Origin: Fibrella rubiginis
GTDB taxonomy: Bacteria > Bacteroidota > Bacteroidia > Cytophagales > Spirosomataceae
DNA length: 64,000 nt
Assembly: GCF_017353185.1 (NCBI RefSeq)
Contig: NZ_JAFMYV010000009.1
Location: 62,001 to 126,000 of the forward strand
Reading direction: 5' to 3'
The translations under genes were made by a program, and so were the position numbers. The notes under the pieces are model-generated. The model did no database searches. It had not been told where the DNA came from and saw only the letters and a list, made by a program, of their open reading frames with translations. Below are positions 34,226-42,485 of this stretch, piece after piece (the first letter of the stretch is position 1; each line of letters begins with the position of its first letter).

Positions 34226-35554
34226 TTACTTTTTTCCGCTACGCTTAATCGGCCGGCCGTACTTGCGCATTTTCTCGGCGGCGTAGTCGCGGCGGACGTT
34301 GACTTTCTGGTTTTTGGCCGACTTTTCGTGAAACGCCGGGCCGACATCATCGCGCTTTACCGTCTTCACCTGAATCGTTTTCATGTCGATCTGGGGTTGT
34401 TCGGCAAACGTTAACTCGCTCGAAATGGCCAGATCGTCGGGCAGCGGCAGCATCGGGATGGCGTAGTTCATCAGCGCCTCGATGGCTGCCTGCTTTTCTT
34501 TTTCCGCTTCGGTAATAAACGCGATAGCTACCCCCGGCCGGTCGGCGCGGCCCGTGCGACCAATGCGGTGGATGTAGTTTTCGGGTACTTCAGGCAGATC
34601 AAAATTAAAGACGTGCGACACCTCAGCGATGTCTAATCCCCTGGCAATGATGTCGGTAGCGATCAGCACGCGGATGGTACCCGCCTGAAATTCGTTGACG
34701 GCGGCAAAACGGGCGTTCTGTGCTTTGTTGGAGTGAATGACCCCCACCTGACCAGGCAACTGCGTGTCCATTTCCTCCACCAGTTCGTCGGCAAGGTGTT
34801 TGGTAGCCACAAACACCAGCACCTTGTTCATGTCGGGGTGAGTGCGGAGCAGCAGGCTGAGCAGGTTTACTTTCGTGTAAAAATTCGGCACCGCATAGGC
34901 CGACTGCCGGATGTTGGTCAGCGGCGTGCCCACGGGGGCGGCCTCTACCCGGACCGGCGCGTTGAAGTAGGTGTTCATCAGGGCCTCCACCTCGTCGGTG
35001 AGGGTAGCCGAGAACAGCAGGTTCTGCCGTTTGGGGGGCAGCAGATCCAGGATCACCTTCAGTTGCGCCCGGAACCCCAGGTTCAGCATCTCGTCGACTT
35101 CGTCAATGACAAGCCGCTTCAAGGCTTTCATCTTCACCGCCCCCGCCGACAGCAGATCGACCAGACGGCCCGGCGTAGCTACGAGCACGTCGGCCCCGGC
35201 ATGGACAGCCGCCTGCTGCGGTTTCAGGTTCACGCCGCCATACACGCCCACCGTCACGATGTTCATGTAGGTGGTCAATTCCTGCACGGCTTCGACCACC
35301 TGCACTACCAGTTCGCGGGTGGGTACCAGAATGAGCAGTTGCGGGGTTTTGTCTTTGGTAAACTGGTACTGCCGCAGGCAGGGCAGGAGGTAGGCAAAGG
35401 TTTTGCCCGTACCCGTCTGCGCAATACCGCAGACGTCGCGTCCCGACATCACCACCGAATACACCTTTTCCTGAATCACGGTGGGGGTTTCGTACCCTTT
35501 GTCGGTAAGGGCATTCAGCAGTGGCTTGGTCAGATTCAGTTCGGCAAACGTCAT
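34226..35554 (-). CDS. DEAD-box RNA helicase with DEVD motif
   Basis: 442 residues from ATG 35554 (MTFAELNLTKPLLNALTDKG). Motifs: Q-motif ETPTVIQEKVY, I AQTGTGKT, Ia VPTRELVVQV, Ib TPGR, II with Val for Ala (IDEVDEMLNLGF), III FSATL, then TDIIARGLDIAEVSHVFNFD and HRIGRTGRA. A basic C-terminal tail (RRDYAAEKMRKYGRPIKRSG) probably binds RNA. The Ala-to-Val change in DEAD occurs in active relatives and should not abolish activity. It is upstream of, and probably co-transcribed with, the RhlE-like gene. Confidence 0.94.
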   Translation of the reverse strand: MTFAELNLTKPLLNALTDKGYETPTVIQEKVYSVVMSGRDVCGIAQTGTGKTFAYLLPCLRQYQFTKDKTPQLLILVPTRELVVQVVEAVQELTTYMNIVTVGVYGGVNLKPQQAAVHAGADVLVATPGRLVDLLSAGAVKMKALKRLVIDEVDEMLNLGFRAQLKVILDLLPPKRQNLLFSATLTDEVEALMNTYFNAPVRVEAAPVGTPLTNIRQSAYAVPNFYTKVNLLSLLLRTHPDMNKVLVFVATKHLADELVEEMDTQLPGQVGVIHSNKAQNARFAAVNEFQAGTIRVLIATDIIARGLDIAEVSHVFNFDLPEVPENYIHRIGRTGRADRPGVAIAFITEAEKEKQAAIEALMNYAIPMLPLPDDLAISSELTFAEQPQIDMKTIQVKTVKRDDVGPAFHEKSAKNQKVNVRRDYAAEKMRKYGRPIKRSGKK

Positions 35555-35575
35555 AATGGTATTGGTTGTATGGGG

Positions 35576-35583
35576 CAAAGGTA
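35576..35583 (-). promoter_or_regulatory. Bacteroidetes -7 element TACCTTTG (leftward)
   Basis: The complement of CAAAGGTA reads TACCTTTG, a match to TAnnTTTG. It is 21 nt upstream of the leftward helicase ATG (35554). Confidence 0.45.
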
Positions 35584-35658
35584 CGGCAATGTAGCACAGG
35601 CTTCAGCCTGTATCTTGTCTGTACAGTGCCCGATTGCAAATCGGGCACTGCACCGCCG

Positions 35659-35666
35659 TACCTTTG
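35659..35666 (+). promoter_or_regulatory. Bacteroidetes -7 element TACCTTTG (rightward)
   Basis: Matches TAnnTTTG and ends 5 nt before the ATG at 35672, which implies a nearly leaderless transcript. TTG at 35634-35636 is a possible -33 element. Confidence 0.5.
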
Positions 35667-35671
35667 CTCAC

Positions 35672-36991
35672 ATGAATACAACCCCATCGCCGGAAGCCGT
35701 TCTGGCTAATCTTGGCATTGCTACCCTAAACAAAATGCAACTGGCTGCCCAACAGGCCATCACACCCGGCACCGACACGTTTCTGGTGTCGCCCACGGGG
35801 TCGGGGAAGACGGTTGGATTTCTGTTGCCGGTGCTGAAACTGCTTGATGCTCAATCCTCTATGGTGCAGTGCCTGATCCTGTCGCCTTCACGGGAGTTGG
35901 CCCTGCAGATTGAGCAGGTGTGGAAAAAGATGGCGACGGGCTACAAGGTCAATGTGTGCTACGGCGGGCACGACATGGTTACCGAGATCAAGAACCTGAG
36001 CAACCCGCCTGCCCTGCTCATTGGCACCCCCGGCCGCATTGCCGACCATATCGACCGCAAAACATTTTCGCTGGAAGGTATCCATACCCTTGTACTCGAC
36101 GAGTTCGACAAGTCGCTGACGCTGGGGTTTCAGGACGAAATGGCGTTTATTATTCAGGGGCTGACCAACCTCCGGCAGCGGGTGCTGGTGTCGGCCACGT
36201 CGGGTATTAGTATACCCGATTTTGTAGGACTGAACCGCCCCGCCAAGCTCACCTTCCGGCCCGATGAGGACGCCGAACCGGCCCTGACGGTTAAACTGGT
36301 GAAGGCCGGACAGGACAAGTTCGACACACTGTTTCGCCTACTGGGTACGCTCGACTCTGAACCCGCCATCATTTTCTGCAACCTCCGCGACACCACCGAC
36401 CAAATCCGCGACACGCTCACCGACCGGGGCATCCGCACGATGGTATACCACGGCGGGCTGGAACAGGACGACCGAGAGCGGGCACTGCTCCAGTTTCGCA
36501 ATGGCAGCGTGCGCTATCTGGTTACTACTGATCTGGCTGCCAGAGGGTTGGATATTCCCAATATGAAATACGTGGTACATTTTCAGTTGCCGCAGCACCC
36601 CCACGAGTTCACGCACCGCAACGGCCGCACCGCCCGAATGGAAACCACCGGCACGGCATTCGTGATTATGACATCCGACGAACCGCGCCCGTTTTTCCTG
36701 CCCGAAAACCTGGACGAGGTGACACTGCCGGCCAAAACAACCCTGCCAAAACCGCCCGATTTCGTGACGGTCTACATCAGCGGGGGCAAGAAAAACAAGC
36801 TCAACAAAGTGGATATCGTGGGTTTTTTCGCCCAGAAAGGGCAGCTCGCCAAAGAAGACCTCGGCCGCATCGACGTGCAGGATTTCATTTCCTTCGCCGC
36901 CGTCCGCGCCACCAAAGTGGATAGCCTGCTCAACCGGATTCAGCACGAGAAAATGAAGGGCAAGAAGTACAAGATCGAAGTGGCGCGGTGA
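35672..36991 (+). CDS. DEAD-box helicase with DEFD motif and DbpA-type RNA-binding domain
   Basis: 439 residues from ATG 35672; an upstream open frame to 34733 is only antisense to the neighbouring helicase. Motifs: Q-like TLNKMQLAAQQAI, I SPTGSGKT, Ia SPSRELALQI, Ib TPGR, II with Phe for Ala (LDEFDKSLTLGF), III SATSG, TDLAARGLDIPNMKYVVHFQ, and VI HRNGRTAR (Asn for Ile). From about residue 360, FVTVYISGGKKNKLNKVDIV through FISFAAVRATKVDSLL is the RRM-like DbpA RNA-binding domain, which in E. coli DbpA targets 23S rRNA hairpin 92. A role in large-subunit assembly is likely. Confidence 0.93.
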   Translation: MNTTPSPEAVLANLGIATLNKMQLAAQQAITPGTDTFLVSPTGSGKTVGFLLPVLKLLDAQSSMVQCLILSPSRELALQIEQVWKKMATGYKVNVCYGGHDMVTEIKNLSNPPALLIGTPGRIADHIDRKTFSLEGIHTLVLDEFDKSLTLGFQDEMAFIIQGLTNLRQRVLVSATSGISIPDFVGLNRPAKLTFRPDEDAEPALTVKLVKAGQDKFDTLFRLLGTLDSEPAIIFCNLRDTTDQIRDTLTDRGIRTMVYHGGLEQDDRERALLQFRNGSVRYLVTTDLAARGLDIPNMKYVVHFQLPQHPHEFTHRNGRTARMETTGTAFVIMTSDEPRPFFLPENLDEVTLPAKTTLPKPPDFVTVYISGGKKNKLNKVDIVGFFAQKGQLAKEDLGRIDVQDFISFAAVRATKVDSLLNRIQHEKMKGKKYKIEVAR

Positions 36992-36992
36992 T

Positions 36993-37231
36993 GGGGATTA
37001 GGGGTTGGTTAAGAGGTAGGTTACTTTCCTGCTAGGATCTACCTCACCCCCGGCCCCTCTCCTGAAACCAGGAGAGGGGAGACGAGTTAGGAAACTTTGC
37101 AACTCAAGGTAGACCCTATAATCAGCTGTGTTATGGTAAGTCTCCCCTCTCCTGGTTTCAGGAGAGGGGTCGGGGGTGAGGTAGATCCTAGCAGGAAAGT
37201 AACCTACCCTCTTAACCAACCCCTAATCCCC
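36993..37231. repeat. Very long inverted repeat, family 2 (copy 2), filling a convergent gap
   Basis: The left arm (about 36993-37082) pairs with the right arm (about 37141-37231) over about 90 nt with one indel and one substitution. The repeat runs from just after the helicase stop (36991) to just before the beta-lactamase stop (37233). The inner part (CACCCCCGGCCCCTCTCCTG) is related to the palindrome at 2469-2596. Confidence 0.9.
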
Positions 37232-37232
37232 C

Positions 37233-38144
37233 TCACCGCCAATGCTCCCAAACTACCTTCGCTAGGTTGGCGATGACGGCCTCGCGGGTGGGGGTGTCGG
37301 CTTTTGAGTCGGACACGAAGACGGCGATGGCGAGGTGGTGGCCGTTGGGGAGGGTGATCAGGCCTACGTCGTTGGTGGCGGCGGTGAGGTTAGCCAGGGT
37401 GCCGGAAGAGCCCGTTTTATGCGCCACGACCGTAGCCGGTGGCAACAGACCTTTAAGGCGGTTGGGGCCGGTGGGCGTTTCGGTCATGAGGCGCAGGAGA
37501 AACGCCCGGCTGGCAGGCGAGAGACCCCGCCCCTGTTGCAATGCTTTCAGGAGTGATACCATATCCGTGGGTGTGGCCCAGTTGGCGTATTGCACGGCGT
37601 TGTCCTGACCAAGCTCTTTTTCAGTATTCATCACCCGAATATTCCTGATAGCTAGACTTTTCAGGTAAGCCATCACCGCCATTGGTCCGCCAGCCAGATG
37701 CATGAGCACGTCGGAGGCCGATCCGTCGCTTTGCGAAACAGCATACCGCAGCAGGTCGCCAATGCGGATGTCGCTACCGTTGGGCAGGCTATCGCGGAGC
37801 GGGCTGTGCTGCTGACGGCCAACGTACTCGCTTTTGTCGACATGACAAAGTTGGTCGAGCGTTACTTTTCCCTGATCAACCTGGTGCAGCACGGCCATCC
37901 CGATGGGGAATTTGTAGACGCTCTGCATCGGAAACCGCTCGTCGCCGCGTATAGACACTGACTCGCCTGTTTCGAGCACCGTCGCTGCCATACCCACCCG
38001 GCCTTGCGCTAGTTGCGTATATTGGTCAAGTTGCTGGCGAAGGTTCTGGAGTGATTTCGTTTTGGCCGATGGGGCAGCCGTATGCTGAGCAGCCGACCAA
38101 ACGGGAAGCAACAGCAGGACTATAAAGAGACGTGATTTAAGCAT
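37233..38144 (-). CDS. Class A beta-lactamase
   Basis: Serine beta-lactamase of 303 residues with signal peptide (MLKSRLFIVLLLLPVWSAAQ), acting in the periplasm. Motifs: SxxK as QSVYK, the SDN-loop equivalent as SQSDGSASD (SDG rather than SDN), the omega-loop acid in MNTEKELGQD followed by QYANWATP, and the KTG triad in AHKTGSSGT. The omega-loop and QYxNW pattern place it near the A2 subclass of Bacteroidota enzymes (PER/CepA/CfxA type). Resistance cannot be judged from sequence alone. It is a lone chromosomal gene with normal composition, so probably native. Confidence 0.9.
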   Translation of the reverse strand: MLKSRLFIVLLLLPVWSAAQHTAAPSAKTKSLQNLRQQLDQYTQLAQGRVGMAATVLETGESVSIRGDERFPMQSVYKFPIGMAVLHQVDQGKVTLDQLCHVDKSEYVGRQQHSPLRDSLPNGSDIRIGDLLRYAVSQSDGSASDVLMHLAGGPMAVMAYLKSLAIRNIRVMNTEKELGQDNAVQYANWATPTDMVSLLKALQQGRGLSPASRAFLLRLMTETPTGPNRLKGLLPPATVVAHKTGSSGTLANLTAATNDVGLITLPNGHHLAIAVFVSDSKADTPTREAVIANLAKVVWEHWR

Positions 38145-38222
38145 GGCTACCCAAGATACCAGTATTTCCCAATTCCCGGCACCTTTCCCTGACGTCGTAC
38201 CAACCTCTATCTCTATTACTTT

Positions 38223-39851
38223 ATGAAAGTCATCCTACCCATATTCCTGGCCTTTGTTGGCCTTTCCACCGTCGCCCCGGCCCAGTCGACGAAAACCGAC
38301 ATGGCCCCCCGCGTTCAGATTGCCAACGGCATTCTGGAAGGCGTAGCCGAAACCGGCGGCCTGCGTGCCTTCAAAGGCATTCCATTTGCCGCCCCGCCCG
38401 TTGGCGACCTGCGCTGGCGCGAACCCCAGCCCGCAAAAAACTGGTCGGGCGTGCGCAAAGCCGATCATTTTGGCCCTCGCGCCATGCAGCGGGCCATTTT
38501 CGGCGACATGAATTTCCGGTCCGACGGCGTAAAGGAAGATTGCCTGTACCTCAACGTCTGGACACCCGCCAAATCGCCCGCCGACAAGCTTCCCGTGCTG
38601 GTGTATTTCTACGGCGGTGGCTACATGGCGGGCGACGGTTCGGAGCCGCGCTACGACGGCGAGGCTATGGCCCGGCAGGGTATTGTGACCCTCACGGTCA
38701 ACTACCGGCTGGGCGTATTCGGGTTTATGGCCCACCCCGAACTGACCAAAGAATCGCCGAACCACGCCTCGGGCAACTACGGTTTGCTGGATCAACAGGC
38801 TGCCCTGGCGTGGGTGCAAAAAAACATTGCGGCCTTTGGCGGTGATCCCAAGCGGGTGACCATCGCAGGCGAATCGGCGGGGTCAACGTCGGTAAGCGCG
38901 CAGATGGCTTCGCCGTTGTCGAAAAACCTCATCGCCGGCGCCATTGGCGAAAGCGGCTCATTGCTGGGTACGTTAACGCCCGTTACCCTGGCCGATGCCG
39001 AAGCCATTGGCGTAAAATTTGGCGAAAGCATTGGCGCACCCACGCTGGCGGCTCTGCGGGCTATGCCGGGTGATCAACTCCTGGAGACGACGGCAAAACC
39101 CGGTACGCCCCGTTTCAGTCCCTGCGTTGATGGGTACTTCTTTCCCAAGCCGGTAGTTGCTATTTTCATGGCGGGTGAACAGGCGCACGTGCCGCTGCTG
39201 GCGGGCTGGAACTCGGAAGAGTCAGGCTACAAAGCCATTCTGGGCAACGACGCCCCCACGGTGGCTAACTACACCAAAGCGGTCCAAAAACTCTACGGCG
39301 ACCGGTCTACAGAAATCCTGAAACTCTATGCTCCCGCCACCGACGCCGACGTAGAGCAGGTAGCTACTGACCTGGCCGGTGATCGGTTTATTGGCTTCAG
39401 CACCTGGAAATGGACCGACCTCCACAGCCAGACCGGTGGCAAACCGGTGTATCGCTATTTCTACGCCCGTCCGCGTCCGGCTATGGTACCCGAAATGGGT
39501 AACGCTACGGCGGGCCTTGCGGGTGGTGTTGTGAAAAACGCAGACCCCTCGGCCCCAAAGCAGGCGCCACCGAAAGGCGCCGTACACTCGGCCGAGATTG
39601 AGTACGCTATGGGTAATCTGGGATCGAACAAAGTATATGCCTGGACACCCGACGACCAGAAAGTGTCGCAGACGATGATGGCATATTTTGCCAATTTCAT
39701 CAAGACAGGCAACCCCAATAAAGCCGGTATGCCCCGCTGGGAGGCCATAACACCGGGTAAGCCCGCCCCCGTCATGCGCATCGACGTGAACACGCAGGCC
39801 CAGCAGGAGGCCCACCGGGACCGTTACCTCTTTCTGGACCAAGTAAAATAA
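38223..39851 (+). CDS. Carboxylesterase / lipase type B, secreted
   Basis: 542-residue alpha/beta hydrolase of the COesterase (PnbA) family with a signal peptide (MKVILPIFLAFVGLSTVAPA). Visible: GILEGVAETGGLRAFKGIPF at the N-terminus, EDCLYLNVWTP, the oxyanion hole YFYGGGYMAGDG, the nucleophile elbow AGESAGST, and the acidic residue region NSEESGYKAIL. A catalytic His is expected near HSAEIEYAMGN. It hydrolyses esters; the natural substrate may be an acylated plant compound. It stands alone, separated from the downstream dehydrogenase by a long inverted repeat. Confidence 0.92.
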   Translation: MKVILPIFLAFVGLSTVAPAQSTKTDMAPRVQIANGILEGVAETGGLRAFKGIPFAAPPVGDLRWREPQPAKNWSGVRKADHFGPRAMQRAIFGDMNFRSDGVKEDCLYLNVWTPAKSPADKLPVLVYFYGGGYMAGDGSEPRYDGEAMARQGIVTLTVNYRLGVFGFMAHPELTKESPNHASGNYGLLDQQAALAWVQKNIAAFGGDPKRVTIAGESAGSTSVSAQMASPLSKNLIAGAIGESGSLLGTLTPVTLADAEAIGVKFGESIGAPTLAALRAMPGDQLLETTAKPGTPRFSPCVDGYFFPKPVVAIFMAGEQAHVPLLAGWNSEESGYKAILGNDAPTVANYTKAVQKLYGDRSTEILKLYAPATDADVEQVATDLAGDRFIGFSTWKWTDLHSQTGGKPVYRYFYARPRPAMVPEMGNATAGLAGGVVKNADPSAPKQAPPKGAVHSAEIEYAMGNLGSNKVYAWTPDDQKVSQTMMAYFANFIKTGNPNKAGMPRWEAITPGKPAPVMRIDVNTQAQQEAHRDRYLFLDQVK

Positions 39852-39979
39852 GTTTAATGTCCAAAGTCTAAGGTCTAAAGTTGGTTGCACTCGCGTAGGG
39901 TTATAGGACAGCCAATAACCATTGAGAAATTTCTACGCGAGTGCAACCAACCTTGAACCTTAGACCTTAAACTTCAAAC
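39852..39979. repeat. Long inverted repeat with TAAAGTC-type arms
   Basis: The outer part uses GTTTAATGTCC and CTAAGGTCTAAAG words as in 12528-12627. The inner part (GGTTGCACTCGCGTAG with CTACGCGAGTGCAACC) is perfectly complementary. It fills the esterase-dehydrogenase gap. Confidence 0.8.
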
Positions 39980-39992
39980 TCATTTTACATTT

Positions 39993-41036
39993 ATGATTGC
40001 AGCAAAAAGTTACGCCGCACAGACGGCGACGAGTGATTTGGCACCCTGGGATTTTGACCGCCGCGAAGTAGGCCCCCACGATGTTCAGTTCGATATTATG
40101 TATTGTGGCGTATGCCATTCCGACCTCCACCAGATCAAGAACGACTGGTTTCCGGGTATTTTTCCGATGGTGCCGGGCCACGAAATTGTGGGCAAGGTGG
40201 TAGCCGTGGGCGAACACGTGACCAAATTCAAGGTAGGTGATCTGGCTGGAACTGGCTGCATGGTCGACTCGTGCCGCACCTGCGAAAACTGCCAGGATGG
40301 GCTTGAGCAGTATTGCTTGAAAGGTAACGTAGGCACCTACAACAGCTACGAACGCGACGGTAAAACCCCCACCTACGGCGGCTATTCCAACACCATTGTG
40401 GTCAACGAAGATTTCGTGCTGCACATCTCCGATAAACTGTCGCTACCCGCTGTGGCACCGTTGCTGTGCGCGGGTATCACCACCTATTCGCCCCTGCGGC
40501 ACTGGAACGTGGGGCCGGGCCATAAACTGGCGGTGCTGGGGCTGGGCGGACTGGGCCACATGGCGGTTAAATTCGGGGTGGCGTTTGGTGCCGAAGTAAC
40601 GGTGCTGAGCACATCGCCCGCCAAGGAAGCAGATGCCAAAAAGCTGGGTGCGCACAAATTCGTCGTCACGACTGATAAAGAGCAGGTACGGGCCGTGAAA
40701 GGGTCGTTCGATTTCATCATCGACACGGTTTCGGCGCAACACGATTTTCGCTTCTACCTCTCACTGCTGCGCCGCGACGGCGTGCATATCGTGGTGGGTT
40801 TGCCCTCCGAGGCGATTCAATTTCCGGCCTTCGGGGTGGTCAACGGGCGCAAGAGTATTGCTGGCTCCAGCATTGGCGGTATCGCCGAAACGCAGGAAAT
40901 GCTGGACTACTGCGCCGAACATAACATCGTCTCCGACATCGAACTCATCGACATCAAAGACATCACGGCATCCTACGACCGCATGCTCCGCGGCGATGTG
41001 CGCTACCGATTCGTGATCGACATGGCAACGTTGTAA
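39993..41036 (+). CDS. Zinc-dependent NAD(P) alcohol dehydrogenase (YahK/CAD type)
   Basis: 347-residue medium-chain dehydrogenase. The catalytic zinc site is in YCGVCHSDLHQIK and GHEIVGKVVAVGEHV. The structural zinc lobe shows Cys spacing in DSCRTCENCQDGLEQYC. The coenzyme-binding motif is LGLGGLGHMAVKFG. The order matches cinnamyl alcohol dehydrogenase/YahK-type aldehyde reductases, which prefer NADPH and reduce a wide range of aldehydes. The gene is free-standing, followed by a long palindrome and a convergent hydrolase gene. Physiological substrate unknown. Confidence 0.93.
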   Translation: MIAAKSYAAQTATSDLAPWDFDRREVGPHDVQFDIMYCGVCHSDLHQIKNDWFPGIFPMVPGHEIVGKVVAVGEHVTKFKVGDLAGTGCMVDSCRTCENCQDGLEQYCLKGNVGTYNSYERDGKTPTYGGYSNTIVVNEDFVLHISDKLSLPAVAPLLCAGITTYSPLRHWNVGPGHKLAVLGLGGLGHMAVKFGVAFGAEVTVLSTSPAKEADAKKLGAHKFVVTTDKEQVRAVKGSFDFIIDTVSAQHDFRFYLSLLRRDGVHIVVGLPSEAIQFPAFGVVNGRKSIAGSSIGGIAETQEMLDYCAEHNIVSDIELIDIKDITASYDRMLRGDVRYRFVIDMATL

Positions 41037-41047
41037 AGGAAGTTTAC

Positions 41048-41200
41048 TGTTGCTACGCGCTGGTGTGGGCTGACGCGTGGCCCTTCGACAGGCTCAGGGT
41101 GACAACGATCTTGAATCAGCTCAAGAAACTGAATCCATTTCCCTGTCACCCTGAGCCTGTCGAAGGGCCACGCGTCAGCCCACACCAGCGCGTAGCAACA
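41048..41200. repeat. Long inverted repeat, family 1 (copy 2), perfect 57-nt arms
   Basis: Arms 41048-41104 and 41144-41200 are exact complements. The core CTTCGACAGGCTCAGGGTGAC is shared with the other family members, while the outer TGTTGCTACGCGCTGG is specific to this copy. The loop holds CTTGAATCAGC. It fills the convergent gap between the dehydrogenase and hydrolase stops. Confidence 0.92.
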
Positions 41201-41209
41201 GAAGACTCC

Positions 41210-42310
41210 CTATTTAAACGCGTTGATCAACTGCGTGGCAGCCAGGGTTTGGGCTTGCTGGGCTTCGGGGAGGATAGCGTACATACCGAAGAACTCGTGC
41301 GTGATACCGGTATAGAGTTGGTAGGTGACCGTTACGCCCTGTGCCCGCATCACGTCGCGGAGTTGCATGCCCTCGGTTTGCAGCGGGTCAATCTCGGCGG
41401 CAATGATAGTAGTATTGGGTAATCCCTTCAGATTCGCCACATCGACCAGCGAGATCAGGGGGCTGTCGCCGTCGGCAGGAGAATTGAAATAGTTGTTGGT
41501 GAAGTAGACAATGGCTGCTTTGTTCAGCGGTTTGGCGTTGGCGTACTGCTGATACGAAGCCGTATTCAGGTCGTTATTCGCCACGGGAAACACCGCCAGG
41601 ATGTGCACGGGCAGGGCCACACCCCGGTCGCGGGCCAGCATACTGGTTGTAATCGCCATGTTACCTCCCGCGCTTTCGCCACCTACAGCCACTTTGTTGG
41701 CATCACCGCCAATCTGTGACGCGTTGTTTTTCACCCACTTGTAAGCCGCAAAGGCATCTTCGTGCGCAATAGGAAACTTGTTTTCGGGTGAGAGCCGGTA
41801 ATCCACCGACACCACTACCGCACCCGTCGACTGCGCCAGGGCCAGCGTTGAATACTCATACACTTCCGGGCTGCCAATAACCCAGCCGCCGCCGTGGTAA
41901 TACACCAACACCGGTTTTATGGCCGGGCCTGTGTTCGGGGTGTAGATTTTCACCCGAATAGGTACGTTGTTGTATCCCGGAATCTGGCGTTCGCTGATGG
42001 TCACGTTGGCCGTGGGGCGGGGTACGTTGTTCTTGTCGAGCAGTGAATTAACGGCATCTTTAAACGTAGGCTGCTGCCGGGCCTGCTGTGGCGTAAGCTG
42101 GTCGATGGGCGTGGGGGCCAGCCGACCCAACTCTTCAATAACAGCCAGCATCTGCGGGGTGATGGTTGGGCCCCAGTCTGGCTTTGGATTGTTCGACTGG
42201 ATAATTCGCTGACCGGGCAGGTCGCGTTCCTCGCAGGAGGTGACCACCAGGGCAACTGCCAGGGTAGTTATTGTGGCCAGAAAGGAAACAGTAGTACGCA
42301 GGTTTCTCAT
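41210..42310 (-). CDS. Alpha/beta hydrolase (HSL family), lipoprotein
   Basis: 366 residues from ATG 42310. That start gives a lipoprotein signal ending ALVVTSC; a longer frame to 42385 is unlikely. Hormone-sensitive-lipase family motifs: oxyanion HGGGW in YYHGGGWVIGSPE, nucleophile elbow GGESAGGN, the acid near AEIDPLQTEG and His in GITHEFFGMY. It probably cleaves short-chain esters at the cell envelope. The gene is convergent with the dehydrogenase, and the DinB gene starts divergently upstream. Confidence 0.92.
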   Translation of the reverse strand: MRNLRTTVSFLATITTLAVALVVTSCEERDLPGQRIIQSNNPKPDWGPTITPQMLAVIEELGRLAPTPIDQLTPQQARQQPTFKDAVNSLLDKNNVPRPTANVTISERQIPGYNNVPIRVKIYTPNTGPAIKPVLVYYHGGGWVIGSPEVYEYSTLALAQSTGAVVVSVDYRLSPENKFPIAHEDAFAAYKWVKNNASQIGGDANKVAVGGESAGGNMAITTSMLARDRGVALPVHILAVFPVANNDLNTASYQQYANAKPLNKAAIVYFTNNYFNSPADGDSPLISLVDVANLKGLPNTTIIAAEIDPLQTEGMQLRDVMRAQGVTVTYQLYTGITHEFFGMYAILPEAQQAQTLAATQLINAFK

Positions 42311-42485
42311 AACAATTGATTGGTTTTGTTTTAACCAAACGCCCCTGCCAGGTTTAGGGTGAGGCGGACCTACTAAATGGTCCACTTGATAGAGCTATTT
42401 TATAGACTAATGCCTCGAAAAGTCTGCTGACATAGGGCTGTCACCACCCGCCGCGACCTTTGGTGCTCAACCAAACCGAACAATT

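Larger units (their letters stand above)
35575..35667. repeat. Palindromic divergent promoter region between helicase genes
   Basis: Outer arms GCAAAGGTACGGC (35575-35587) and GCCGTACCTTTGC (35655-35667) are exact complements. Inside are two further hairpins: ACAGGCT-TC-AGCCTGT (35596-35611) and an 11-bp stem CAGTGCCCGAT/ATCGGGCACTG (35624-35650). Confidence 0.85.

Noticed and set aside
34733..35671. Long upstream open frame joined to the rightward helicase
   Set aside because: It is antisense to the leftward DEVD helicase and has His/Arg/Gly-rich shadow composition. The family start and a TAnnTTTG motif lie at 35659-35672.
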